NCBI RefSeq assembly: GCF_946404245.1
Contig: NZ_CAMJCX010000011.1
Span: 1 to 44,140 of the forward strand
From: an uncultured Methanobrevibacter sp.
GTDB lineage: Archaea; Methanobacteriota; Methanobacteria; Methanobacteriales; Methanobacteriaceae
Length of the DNA stretch: 44,140 nucleotides
Reading direction: 5' to 3'
In this document: positions 8,138 to 15,895 of the stretch, piece by piece
How positions within the stretch are numbered: position 1 is the first letter of the stretch
Layout: each line of letters begins with the position of its first letter
Notes under the pieces: model-generated
Told to the model about the DNA's origin: nothing
Database searches by the model: none
The model's input: only the letters and a program-made list of their open reading frames with translations
Translations under genes and position numbers: made by a program

Positions 8138-8443
8138 ATGGATAAAAAAGATAAGACCTTAATAGGAATTGCTGTATTAATTTGTGTTATAATCTGCGTC
8201 CTTTCACCATACATCGCATCTGGTGACCCTGACGGACTAGAAAAATCAGCTGAAGACTCAGGACTTGCTGAAGATTTCTCAGTAGAAGAAATTAAAGGCA
8301 TACCAGAATCAGTCTTCCCGGATTATGCATTTGCTAACGATCCTGATAACCAAGTATTACAGATAGTCGCACTGGTAATTGGTGTGATTGTAACACTGGT
8401 AGTAGGATACGGAGTTGCATACGTTGTTAAAAGCAGAAATTAA
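8138..8443 (+). CDS. cbiN: CbiN/PDGLE-domain subunit of ECF Ni/Co transporter
   Basis: 101 residues, starting at ATG 8138 with GAAGGAG 9 nt upstream; the in-frame ATG at 8129 is too close to that site. Two transmembrane helices (near residues 8-26 and 73-95) enclose an external loop with the PDGLE signature (GDPDGLEKSAED) and the later FPDYAFAND. CbiN stimulates metal loading of CbiM. The stop is followed at once by a palindromic terminator, so cbiM and cbiN form one short unit. Confidence 0.88.
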   Translation: MDKKDKTLIGIAVLICVIICVLSPYIASGDPDGLEKSAEDSGLAEDFSVEEIKGIPESVFPDYAFANDPDNQVLQIVALVIGVIVTLVVGYGVAYVVKSRN

Positions 8444-8470
8444 AATTTTAATTTCTCTTTTTATTTTTTT
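8436..8470 (+). terminator. Terminator after cbiN
   Basis: A perfect 20-bp palindrome (GAAATTAAAA followed by its complement, 8436-8455) overlaps the cbiN stop and is followed by TCTTTTTATTTTTTTTT. This suggests that transcription partly ends before cbiQ. Confidence 0.55.
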
Positions 8471-8555
8471 TTAAAAAGTAATTGAAAATTACTAAAAATT
8501 GCATAAGCAAATAATAATATATTACAAATTTTTAATATTATACTAGTGAATTACT

Positions 8556-9386
8556 ATGGTCGACATAACACAGATAATGAGATTTGATGATTTAGCATCA
8601 AAAAAAAGTCCTATACATAACCTTGAAGGACGCATTAAATTAATCTCAACTATTTTTATAATTCTTGTTTGTGTCGTGTCCAAAGAGCTTTTTATACCAA
8701 TTATTTTAGAGATAATGTTATTAGTTATTTTAAAAATAGCTGATTTATCATATATGGATTCATTTAAAAGACTTTTAATGTTACTGCCTTTCGGTGGAGC
8801 AATAATTATTTTTCAACCATTTATCCAACCGGGAAATATAATCTGGAGTTATTCCTGGCTGCACATTACAGATGTTGGATTGAATTGGGCGATACTGTTG
8901 CTTGTTAGAATGATTGTTTGTCTAACTGCAATCATCATTTATTCATCAACAACACCTCTCCAGGAAATGGCCAGTTCCTTTAGAAAATTAAAGATGCCAC
9001 GAGATTTAGCAATGATTCTTTCAATCATGGTGAGGTTTTTATTCCTGTTTGTCGACGAACTTGCAGCAATTAGAAAAAGCCAAAAATCCAGGAATTTCAA
9101 TATCCACTCAAAAAATACACCATACAAATGGAGAGTGAAACAGGTAGGATACACCATAGGAATGATGTTTTTGAAGTCATATGAACAGGGAGAACGTGTT
9201 CACAAAAGTATGGTCAGCCGTGGATTTTCCGATGCCTCCGAAATGTTCAGTGAAAAAAAATCTCCAGAAAAAAGCGATTATATTTATCTACTGACAATAA
9301 TTATCATGGCAATAATTCTTGAAATCATACTGTTCAAATTTAGCGGACAATTAGGTTACCTGTCCCAAAATCTAGCAATTAATTAG
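8556..9386 (+). CDS. cbiQ: CbiQ, ECF transporter transmembrane (T) component
   Basis: 276 residues with about five to six membrane helices. The two Ala/Ser-Arg-x coupling motifs of ECF T components are recognisable as KSRNF in the cytoplasmic segment near residue 178 and VSRGFSD near residue 222; they contact the ATPase. The protein transmits ATP-driven movement from CbiO to CbiM. The start ATGGTCGAC at 8556 has only a weak ribosome-binding site (TAGTGA). The 112-bp gap after cbiN holds a terminator, so cbiQO may have its own promoter. cbiO begins 8 nt downstream. Confidence 0.9.
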   Translation: MVDITQIMRFDDLASKKSPIHNLEGRIKLISTIFIILVCVVSKELFIPIILEIMLLVILKIADLSYMDSFKRLLMLLPFGGAIIIFQPFIQPGNIIWSYSWLHITDVGLNWAILLLVRMIVCLTAIIIYSSTTPLQEMASSFRKLKMPRDLAMILSIMVRFLFLFVDELAAIRKSQKSRNFNIHSKNTPYKWRVKQVGYTIGMMFLKSYEQGERVHKSMVSRGFSDASEMFSEKKSPEKSDYIYLLTIIIMAIILEIILFKFSGQLGYLSQNLAIN

Positions 9387-9394
9387 GTGAAATA

Positions 9395-10234
9395 ATGGAA
9401 AAGATACATTTAGAAACAAAAGATTTAACTTATACATACCCTGATGGCACTGAAGCTTTAAAAAAAGTTAATATTCAAATTAAAAAAGGAGAAAAGATAG
9501 CTATTATGGGACCTAATGGTGCTGGAAAATCAACATTATTCTCACACTTTAACGGTTTGAACGAACCAACATCCGGCCATGTTGAAGTAGATGGTGAAAA
9601 AATTATTTTTGAGCGTGACGAACTACTTAAAGTAAGGCAAAAGGTGGGAATAGTATTTCAAGACCCGAATGACCAATTATTTGCACCTACCGTTAAAGAG
9701 GACGTTGCCTTCGGACCAATGAACCTGGGCCTTGACTATGACGAAGTTGAAAAAAGGATTACAGAATCTTTGGAAATGGTCGGAATGAGTGGTTTTGAAG
9801 ATAAAACACCGCACCACTTAAGCGGAGGCCAACAAAAAAGAGTTGCTATTGCAGGAATCATTGCAATGAGACCTGAAATAATGATACTTGATGAACCTAC
9901 TGCAGGTTTGGATCCTGAAGGGGTTGATAAGGTATTGGATATTTTAAATAAGCTCAATGAAGAAGGAATAAGCATTGTCATTTCATCACATGATATAGAA
10001 ATGGTAAACCATTTTGCAGACAAAATATTTGTATTGTATGACGGAGAAATAATTGCTGAAGGTGACAAACACCAAATATTTTCCGATAAAGAATTATTAA
10101 AGAAGGCTCATTTAAAAGCACCAATAACAACAGAAATATTATATAAATTAAAAGAAAATGGACTAGATGTGGATACTGAAAAAATAAGCATTGAAGAAAC
10201 AGTTGAGGAAATATTAAAAATTAAAAAAAATTAA
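9395..10234 (+). CDS. cbiO: CbiO, ECF transporter ATPase
   Basis: 279 residues, ABC ATPase. Walker A is GPNGAGKST (near 39-47), the Q-loop FQDPNDQLFAPTVKEDVAFG is the form typical of ECF ATPases, the signature is LSGGQQKR, Walker B is MILDEPTAGLDPEG, and the switch His is in SSHD. The C-terminal extension after GDKHQIF is also typical of CbiO. It drives metal uptake together with CbiQ and CbiM. The start is preceded by GGTGA. Its last 4 nt overlap, tail to tail, the zinc-ribbon gene on the other strand. Confidence 0.92.
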   Translation: MEKIHLETKDLTYTYPDGTEALKKVNIQIKKGEKIAIMGPNGAGKSTLFSHFNGLNEPTSGHVEVDGEKIIFERDELLKVRQKVGIVFQDPNDQLFAPTVKEDVAFGPMNLGLDYDEVEKRITESLEMVGMSGFEDKTPHHLSGGQQKRVAIAGIIAMRPEIMILDEPTAGLDPEGVDKVLDILNKLNEEGISIVISSHDIEMVNHFADKIFVLYDGEIIAEGDKHQIFSDKELLKKAHLKAPITTEILYKLKENGLDVDTEKISIEETVEEILKIKKN

Positions 10235-10425
10235 TTTGTTGATTTTCTTTTGAATCTATCTTTGAGTTTTGTGATAAATTCAAATTCTTGGTCCAATTCT
10301 GGAGAGTTGGCAAAACCACAGTTTGGACAGTGTATGCTATTGCAGCCATGTTTTCCACAACTGGAACATCCACGATTTTCTAGCTGAGTTTCATCAAATT
10401 CGAAACCGCACATTCTGCATTTCAT
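10231..10425 (-). CDS. Small zinc-ribbon protein downstream of feoA
   Basis: 64 residues with seven cysteines: C-x2-C at 3-6, C-x2-C at 20-23, Cys 28, and C-x2-C at 34-37, plus His 26 and His 33. The pattern fits one or two zinc ribbons. No helix-turn-helix is obvious and the C-terminus is basic (KLKDRFKRKSTN). It starts 55 nt after feoA in the same direction and could share its mRNA. A role in iron uptake, such as a FeoC-like accessory, is only suggested by position. I do not recognise a named family. Confidence 0.7.
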   Translation of the reverse strand: MKCRMCGFEFDETQLENRGCSSCGKHGCNSIHCPNCGFANSPELDQEFEFITKLKDRFKRKSTN

Positions 10426-10480
10426 AATATAACACCGTTAATAAAATTAGATTAAAAAAAATAAATGAAAAGATTGAAGT

Positions 10481-10708
10481 TTATTCCACTTCAATGTTTT
10501 CAGCTTCTTCTTTACGAAGACAAACATCATATCCTTTTACAGACATTTCAATAGGATCTCCTAAAGTAGCTACTTTTTTAACAGTAATTTTAGCCCCTTT
10601 AACAAAACCCATACCTAACAAATGTCTTCTTAAATCAACATCACCGGTTTCGTGGTATTTTACCAAAGTTACGGTTTCACCAGGTTTTGCATCTTTTAAG
10701 GTTTTCAT
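10481..10708 (-). CDS. feoA: FeoA, SH3-like protein of ferrous iron uptake
   Basis: 75 residues, the standard FeoA length. Family marks are RRHLLGMGFVKGAKITV, the PIEMSVKGYDVCLRKEEA segment and the acidic end ENIEVE. FeoA is a small cytoplasmic SH3-fold protein that supports the G-protein transporter FeoB. The start ATG 10708 follows GGTGATAATATG, the most common start context here. feoA lies downstream of feoB with a 150-bp gap that carries its own box-TATA-box promoter, so it can be expressed apart from feoB. Confidence 0.93.
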   Translation of the reverse strand: MKTLKDAKPGETVTLVKYHETGDVDLRRHLLGMGFVKGAKITVKKVATLGDPIEMSVKGYDVCLRKEEAENIEVE

Positions 10709-10728
10709 ATTATCACCATAATAAATTT

Positions 10729-10799
10729 TTTAGGTATACTAAAAACTTCTAATCAATATTATGTCCTAACCAATATATAAATATTTAGTTATGACTAAA
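10729..10799 (-). promoter_or_regulatory. feoA promoter flanked by two iron-box-like palindromes
   Basis: On the minus strand an imperfect palindrome (10784-10799, TTTAGTCATAACTAAA) precedes the TATA element ATTTATATATT (about 10773-10783), and a second one (10729-10744, TTTTAGTATACCTAAA) follows it. Box centres are 55 bp apart. These are weaker forms of the TTTAGGYNNRCCTAAA box found at feoB and the RNA genes. Confidence 0.55.
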
Positions 10800-10858
10800 A
10801 ATATTGAAAATGAAAATTAGAAATAAATCTAATTTACATCTTTTTTTTAAATTTTTAC

Positions 10859-12877
10859 TTATCCAAATCCTGCTAAAAGACCAACGTTGTAAATCAAGAA
10901 GGAAACAATGTATGCAGTGACTAAAGTAATAGCACACATGGTTAAAGCCCATTTATAACTGTTGGTTTCTTGTTTGATAGCACCAATAGCTGCGAAACAT
11001 GGAGTGTACAATAATGTGAATGCCATGAATGAGAATGCAGACAATGGAGTGAAAGTATCATGTACTAATTGAGTAATACCGTCTTCATCATCTTCTTCCA
11101 TACCAGCTAAAGTACCGAAGGTTGCAACTACTACTTCTTTAGCAGCTAAACCAGCAAGAATAGCTACAGCAGCTTGCCAGGTTCCGAATCCTAAAGGAGC
11201 GAAGATAGGAGCAATTACGCCACCAATCATACCTAATACACTTTCAGCAGATCCGTATTCTACACCTAATGGGAAGATACTTAAAGCCCATAAAACGATG
11301 GAACAAGCAAGAATAATAGTACCTGCTTTTCTTAAGAATCCTTTTACTTTTTCCCAAGTGTGTAATAATACACCTTTTACGGATGGTACTTTGTATGTAG
11401 GTAATTCCATTACAAATGGAGAGGATAATCCTTTAAACATGGTTCTTTTGAGGATAGCTGCAACAATAAGTGCAACAACAATACCTAATATGTAGATTGA
11501 AAGCAAGACAAGACCTTGATTTTCTGAAAAGAATGCTGCAATGAAAATTGCATAAATTGGTAATCTTGCAGTACAGGACATGAATGGAACGAGCATCATA
11601 GCGAGCATACGATCCCCTTCGTTTTCCATGGTTCTGGTTGCCATAACAGCTGGTACACCACAACCAAATCCTAAAATCATTGGGATGAATGCTTTACCGT
11701 GAAGACCGACTAATTTATGCATGATTTTATCTAATGAAAATGCTGCTCTTGCCAGGTAACCACAGTCTTCTAAGATACTTAAGAATAAGAACATTAGAAT
11801 AATGATAGGCAAGAAAGTAAGAACACCACCTACTCCACCTATGATACCGTCACAAATGAAGGAAGCTAAATATTCGTTTGCGATAAATCCTGCAACCCAT
11901 TCAGCAAGTGTACCGAATGCTACATCAATCATGTCTTGGAATGGAGCACCAATAGTAAATGTGAACTGGAACATGACCCACATGATAACCGCGAAAATAG
12001 GAAGTGCTAATATTCTGTTAGTAACAATCTTATCTATTTTGTCACTAGTGGATTCTTTTTCTACAGCAGGCCTTTTAACAGCTTCAGCCATTAACCCGCC
12101 AATAAATGCATATCTTGCATTTGCAATAACTTCTTCTGCACCTTCATTATAAACGTCATGAAGGTGTCCTGCTACTTTATCAGTTTCTTTCAAGATAGCA
12201 GAGCTTTGAGAAGATCCTTGTATTTTTTCTATAACAATTGAGTCTCTTTCTAATAATTTTATTGCAGTCCATACTGAAGGAACATCTAATAGATTACTGT
12301 CTTTTTCGATTAATGCCTGTAACTCTCCCAGATGTTCTCTTAATTCATCACCATAGGACAATTTTGCACTAGTATCGATTGGACTGGAAGACTGTTTTTC
12401 AACAGTTGTCAATAATTCATCAAATCCGTCACCAGTTTTTGCATTTACTTCAACAACTGGGAATCCTAAAAGTTCACTCATTGCTTTAATGTCAATGATG
12501 TGATCTTTTTTCTTAGCAAAATCGTTCATGTTAAGTGCCATTACTAAATTAGCACCTAATTCCATCATTTGAACTGTTAAATATAAATTACGTTCTAAGT
12601 TAGCAGCGTCAACTACGTTAACAATTACATCAGAGTCATCATCTACAATGAAATCTCTTGATACGATTTCTTCCATAGAATGAGCACTTAATGCGTAGTT
12701 ACCTGGCAAGTCGATAACATCATATTCATAACTGCCATGTTTGAAATGACCTTCTGCCCTTTCAACAGTTTTTCCAGGCCAGTTTCCTACATGTTGGCGC
12801 ATACCAGTTAACCTATTGAATACAGTAGTTTTACCCACGTTTGGGTTTCCTGCTAATCCAATAATTAATTCTGTCAT
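10859..12877 (-). CDS. feoB: FeoB, ferrous iron transporter
   Basis: 672 residues from ATG 12877, which has GGGAGAATGG upstream; the frame stays open for 29 more codons but those are not conserved. The N-terminal G domain has G1 [10 protein letters not shown]3 DLPGNYAL and G4 NMND, followed by a helical GDI-like region. The membrane part carries the two Gate segments ([13 protein letters not shown] and [14 protein letters not shown]) with the conserved cysteines near the pore. It takes up Fe2+ across the membrane. The promoter has two iron-box-like palindromes and the leader carries a 12-bp inverted repeat. Confidence 0.95.
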   Translation of the reverse strand: MTELIIGLAGNPNVGKTTVFNRLTGMRQHVGNWPGKTVERAEGHFKHGSYEYDVIDLPGNYALSAHSMEEIVSRDFIVDDDSDVIVNVVDAANLERNLYLTVQMMELGANLVMALNMNDFAKKKDHIIDIKAMSELLGFPVVEVNAKTGDGFDELLTTVEKQSSSPIDTSAKLSYGDELREHLGELQALIEKDSNLLDVPSVWTAIKLLERDSIVIEKIQGSSQSSAILKETDKVAGHLHDVYNEGAEEVIANARYAFIGGLMAEAVKRPAVEKESTSDKIDKIVTNRILALPIFAVIMWVMFQFTFTIGAPFQDMIDVAFGTLAEWVAGFIANEYLASFICDGIIGGVGGVLTFLPIIILMFLFLSILEDCGYLARAAFSLDKIMHKLVGLHGKAFIPMILGFGCGVPAVMATRTMENEGDRMLAMMLVPFMSCTARLPIYAIFIAAFFSENQGLVLLSIYILGIVVALIVAAILKRTMFKGLSSPFVMELPTYKVPSVKGVLLHTWEKVKGFLRKAGTIILACSIVLWALSIFPLGVEYGSAESVLGMIGGVIAPIFAPLGFGTWQAAVAILAGLAAKEVVVATFGTLAGMEEDDEDGITQLVHDTFTPLSAFSFMAFTLLYTPCFAAIGAIKQETNSYKWALTMCAITLVTAYIVSFLIYNVGLLAGFG

Positions 12878-12903
12878 TAACCATTCTCCCGTTTTATTAA
12901 CTT

Positions 12904-12930
12904 GATATATAACAAAAATTGTTATATATC
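12904..12930 (-). promoter_or_regulatory. Inverted repeat in the feoB leader
   Basis: GATATATAACAA, 3 nt, then TTGTTATATATC: a perfect 12-bp inverted repeat about 27 nt ahead of the feoB start. In RNA it would form a hairpin just upstream of the ribosome-binding site; in DNA it could be an operator. Related palindromes (GTTATATAAC, AACATATGTT) occur at 13070-13090. Confidence 0.45.
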
Positions 12931-12973
12931 TACTAAAAAAAATTTTTAGTTTAAGTCGATCCAATAAAAAAAA

Positions 12974-13038
12974 TTAGGTTAACCTAAACATAATACTAAT
13001 ATTGATTTTATTATATTTAAATATTTAGGCATGCCAAA
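12974..13038 (-). promoter_or_regulatory. feoB promoter flanked by two iron-box-like palindromes
   Basis: On the minus strand TTTGGCATGCCTAAA (13024-13038), the TATA-like ATTTAAATATAATA, and TTAGGTTAACCTAA (12974-12987) follow in order; centres are 50 bp apart. The half-site TTAGG and its inverted partner match the DtxR/IdeR style of site. A metal-bound repressor on both boxes would shut the promoter. Confidence 0.65.
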
Positions 13039-13117
13039 TTTAGCAAGATTTAAATAGTAGAATATATCAATTGTTATATAACATATGTTATTTATTCCAT
13101 AGGAATTGATCTTAAAA

Positions 13118-13203
13118 TTTAGGCATACCTAAAAATTTAGAAACATTTATATACTATGAGAACAAACTTTAATACAGGTGACATATGTTTAGGCATGCCT
13201 AAA
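13118..13203 (+). promoter_or_regulatory. Iron-box promoter of small RNA 1
   Basis: TTTAGGCATACCTAAA (13118-13133), TATA box CATTTATATA (13144-13153) and TTTAGGCATGCCTAAA (13188-13203). The second box begins just downstream of the expected start near 13175. Box centres are 70 bp apart, against 71 bp in the copy at 21745-21831. Confidence 0.7.
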
Positions 13204-13391
13204 AATATGCACTCAACAAAACATATTATTAGTCAATAAAAAAATACAATCTCCAAAATTAAATATCAAATTGGCTTTTCACAATTTTCTAATTTGATAT
13301 TATGGGAAAATATCTGCCAAATAATTCCCAAAAAACAAGTCTGGTGTTTATAACTCTCCAAAACAATAAACACCAAAACTTCCTATTTTTT
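13175..13391 (+). ncRNA. Putative iron-regulated small RNA 1
   Basis: A 217-nt unit predicted from its promoter and a 3' T6 run (13386-13391). It is nearly colinear over its first 85 nt with the unit at 21535-21775, but a one-base difference (CTCAACAAAAC against CTCACAAAAC) shifts the frame, so it is unlikely to code. Helices: AATATCAAATT/AATTTGATATT (13262-13272 with 13291-13301), GGGAA/TTCCC (13304-13329), and a 9-bp terminal stem GGTGTTTAT/ATAAACACC (13343-13351 with 13366-13374). The terminal loop holds ACTCTCCAAA, and a second ATCTCCAAAA is at 13249-13258. Both can pair with GGAG ribosome-binding sites. The start and ends are inferred. The 523-bp gap between feoB and 13401 otherwise holds only promoters. 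Confidence 0.65.
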
Positions 13392-13400
13392 AAAAAAAAT

Positions 13401-13901
13401 TCAATAACCTTCGCCGTCATAGTTTGAGGCGTCATCATAGATTTCCTCATCCCAGTAATTATACTCTATATAATCATCTATTTCCTGGTTCAAACCCCAA
13501 TGATGATTATCATAATAAGTATATGCGTCAAATCCGGAACTGGTGGTTTTTACTGTAACATCCTTTGACTTGGAAGCGGACTTATATTTCTTATCCCCGT
13601 CAAACTTCACCTTAACGTTATAATTTCCTGGATCATATTTCAAGCGAAGCCCCTTGTTATATGCCTTGTATGCCCACTGATAATTCCCGTTGGAATCTGT
13701 TATGGTGTAGTGAATGGTTCCCTTACTGCTGATTTCCCTGCCGTGACTGTCAACAAGCTTGATGATGATGACACCCTTGCCGTTTAGCCATTTATCTGAA
13801 GAAATTTTTACTTTTACATTTTCTTTTGCAAAAGCCGGATTAGTTAATAAAAGTAAACTAATACTAACAATTACTAACATGATGATGATTTTTTTATTCA
13901 T
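13401..13901 (-). CDS. Secreted protein with one Ig-like domain and an acidic Tyr-rich tail
   Basis: 166 residues. The signal peptide runs to about residue 25 (IVSISLLLLTNPAFA, then KENVKV). Residues 30-118 look like one bacterial Ig-like beta-sandwich repeat of the kind found in methanogen adhesin-like proteins (LKYDPGNYNVKVKFDGDKKY is typical). The last 45 residues are rich in Asp, Glu and Tyr (DDYIEYNYWDEEIYDDASNY) and have no membrane anchor. Such acidic tails could bind cations or cell-wall polymers. It converges on small RNA 1 and diverges from the MarR gene. Function unknown. Confidence 0.7.
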   Translation of the reverse strand: MNKKIIIMLVIVSISLLLLTNPAFAKENVKVKISSDKWLNGKGVIIIKLVDSHGREISSKGTIHYTITDSNGNYQWAYKAYNKGLRLKYDPGNYNVKVKFDGDKKYKSASKSKDVTVKTTSSGFDAYTYYDNHHWGLNQEIDDYIEYNYWDEEIYDDASNYDGEGY

Positions 13902-13988
13902 AATAACCCCTAAATAGTCAGTTGTGTATAATATGTTACATATAGTATTTAAATATTGATTCCAAATATAATATAAGGTGATTTAATT

Positions 13989-14450
13989 ATGATAGACTAT
14001 GAAGACATTATGAAAAATTCCCCATTTTTGGTTAATCATTTGATCTCATTAAGCAAGACACATGATTTTTACATTAACAAGCATATCAAAAATGAAACTG
14101 ACATTCTTCCAAGTCAATACTACATGCTATTATTCTTATATTATGAAATGGGAGTGACCCAATCTGATATTGCAAAAGCCTGTCTGATGGACAGGAGCGG
14201 TGTTTCAAGAGCATTTAAAGACTTTGAAGAAAAAGGATTAATCACAAGAGAAGTCGATTCAGACAACAAACGAGCATATAAAATACATTTAACTAAAAAA
14301 GGAATTGAAACCGCTGAATTTTTAATTGAAAAGGAAAAAGAATGGGACAATATGATTTGTGAAGAGCTGGACATGTCCCGTGAAGATGTGCTGAAATTAC
14401 TATCCAAAATATCATTGAAATCCTTGGAATTTAACAGGAACCATTTCTAA
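13989..14450 (+). CDS. MarR-family transcriptional regulator
   Basis: 153 residues, the usual MarR size. The winged helix-turn-helix is clear: LPSQYYMLLFLYYEMGVTQS, DIAKACLMDRSGVSRAFKDF as the recognition region, and the wing LITREVDSDNKRAYKIHLT. Flanking helices would form the dimer interface. MarR proteins are usually small-molecule- or redox-responsive repressors of a neighbouring gene. Here the candidates are the divergent secreted protein, 87 bp away, and the permease operon at 14634, whose upstream region carries an ordered repeat array. The start ATG 13989 follows AAGGTGATTTAATT. Confidence 0.88.
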   Translation: MIDYEDIMKNSPFLVNHLISLSKTHDFYINKHIKNETDILPSQYYMLLFLYYEMGVTQSDIAKACLMDRSGVSRAFKDFEEKGLITREVDSDNKRAYKIHLTKKGIETAEFLIEKEKEWDNMICEELDMSREDVLKLLSKISLKSLEFNRNHF

Positions 14451-14520
14451 TTTAATTAATGTCATCATAAAATCTATCTGAAAAATTACTTTTTTTACAA
14501 ATTACCTTTCAACTGAGAAC

Positions 14521-14590
14521 AATTTTACAATATCAAAACAATTTTACCAAAACAGATTAATTTTACCAAATCACCACAATATTACCATAT
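14521..14590 (+). repeat. Four direct repeats of AATTTTACCA with exact 19-bp period
   Basis: Units start at 14521 (AATTTTACAA), 14540 (AATTTTACCA), 14559 (AATTTTACCA) and 14578 (AATATTACCA). The spacing is exactly 19 bp each time, while the bases between units are not conserved. The array ends just ahead of the TATA-like TTTAAATTATA (about 14604-14614) of the permease operon, so it looks like a stack of protein-binding sites. Confidence 0.6.
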
Positions 14591-14633
14591 TGCTTCAACA
14601 AGCTTTAAATTATAGTTTATACAATCAATAGCT

Positions 14634-15887
14634 ATGATAGAATTAGTTATTGCTTGTTTTATAGGAATAGGAATAGGAACAATAACGGGAATGATTCCCG
14701 GAATACACGTAAATACCGCAGGAGCAATACTGTTTGCTTCATCCACATTCCTGTTAACCATATTATCACCCGAATTTTTGTGTGTGCTAATGGTTGCAAT
14801 GTCAATAGCACATGCACTGATTGAATTCGTTCCGTCAATGCTTCTAGGCGTGCCGCAGGAAGGAACTGCAACTTCAATCCTTCCAGGACACAGGATGGTT
14901 TTACAAGGAAGATCAAAAGAAGTAATTCGAATCGTTTCAGTTGGAGGATTTGGAGCAATAATAGTTACAATATTAATGCTGCCCATTTTTGCAATTGCCC
15001 TGCCAATACTTCATGACGCCACAAAACCCTTTACATGGATGATTCTTCTTTTCGCATCAGTTTATCTTACATACAAACTGACCAGCACCACCCGAGATTT
15101 TATATGGTCACTATTGCTGTTTGTACTATCCGGAATTCTAGGATGGATCACTTTCCAAACTCCAATTTCATCAGGAGTTTCACTGATGTGTACATTTTCA
15201 GGGCTTTTCGGAATAAGCACAATACTTTTCAGCCTAAATGATTCTTCGACAATTCCCCATCAGAATCCATTCTATGAACTTGATTTGGATTTTAATAAAT
15301 TCAAAAGCATTTTTGCAGGAGGAATAACCGGAGCGATACTGGGATTTTTACCAGGATTTGGACCGGCACAGGGAACTGTAATTGCACAGGCTGCAAGCGG
15401 AGCAAATGACAATGACGATGATGACACCGTAAATTTTCTTCTGGCAACATCCGGACTGAACGTATCCGACTGTCTGTTTTCACTGATAGCCATTTACATA
15501 ATTGGAAACCCCCGAAGCGGAATAGCAGTTTATATGTCTTATCTGATTTCTGAAATGACATTGAACCATCTGGCAATTTTTATATTTGCATCCTTGATTG
15601 CAGTTTCAGTTTCATTAATATTGTCTTTAAAACTTGGCGATTCTTTTTCTAGATTAATGAGTGGTGTTGACTACAAAAAACTATCGATTGGCGTGATTTT
15701 ACTCCAAATATTGATATTATACATTTTTATCTTCTACTACAAAGCACCGTTCGGATACATGACCCTGGCCTTAATTACATCAACTGCCATGGGAATGCTG
15801 CCCCACTATATTGGAGTCGGCAAATCCCATTTAATGGGAGTCTTGATAATCCCAGCCATTGTCATCTATATGCAAATGTTTATTTAG
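14634..15887 (+). CDS. TctA/DUF112-like permease
   Basis: 417 residues with about ten hydrophobic segments. Two internally related halves each carry a Gly-x-x-Pro-Gly loop: GMIPGIHVNTAGA near residue 19 and GFLPGFGPAQGTVIAQAASG near residue 240. This is the pattern of the tripartite tricarboxylate transporter TctA family, in its archaeal form. No TctB or TctC partner is nearby, so the substrate is open. The ATG lies about 25 nt after a TATA element, so the mRNA is probably leaderless. The HATPase gene follows after 8 nt with its own GGTGA, which suggests an operon with the two switch-like proteins. Confidence 0.75.
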   Translation: MIELVIACFIGIGIGTITGMIPGIHVNTAGAILFASSTFLLTILSPEFLCVLMVAMSIAHALIEFVPSMLLGVPQEGTATSILPGHRMVLQGRSKEVIRIVSVGGFGAIIVTILMLPIFAIALPILHDATKPFTWMILLFASVYLTYKLTSTTRDFIWSLLLFVLSGILGWITFQTPISSGVSLMCTFSGLFGISTILFSLNDSSTIPHQNPFYELDLDFNKFKSIFAGGITGAILGFLPGFGPAQGTVIAQAASGANDNDDDDTVNFLLATSGLNVSDCLFSLIAIYIIGNPRSGIAVYMSYLISEMTLNHLAIFIFASLIAVSVSLILSLKLGDSFSRLMSGVDYKKLSIGVILLQILILYIFIFYYKAPFGYMTLALITSTAMGMLPHYIGVGKSHLMGVLIIPAIVIYMQMFI

Positions 15888-15895
15888 GTGAAAAT

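Noticed and set aside
11433-11663. Cys/His-rich alternative frames inside feoB and similar long frames opposite alaS and cbiM
   Set aside because: Shadow frames of strongly conserved genes, without ribosome sites or family similarity.
13185-13199. ATG after GGTGACAT in small RNA 1 (Met-Phe-Arg-His-Ala-stop)
   Set aside because: The ATG is ATA in copy 2 and the frame lies wholly inside the regulatory palindrome.
13206-13238. Short frame ATGCACTCA... in small RNA 1, 10 codons to TAA
   Set aside because: The near-identical copy at 21700-21740 has a one-base deletion in the middle that puts the following bases in another frame; no ribosome site precedes the ATG.
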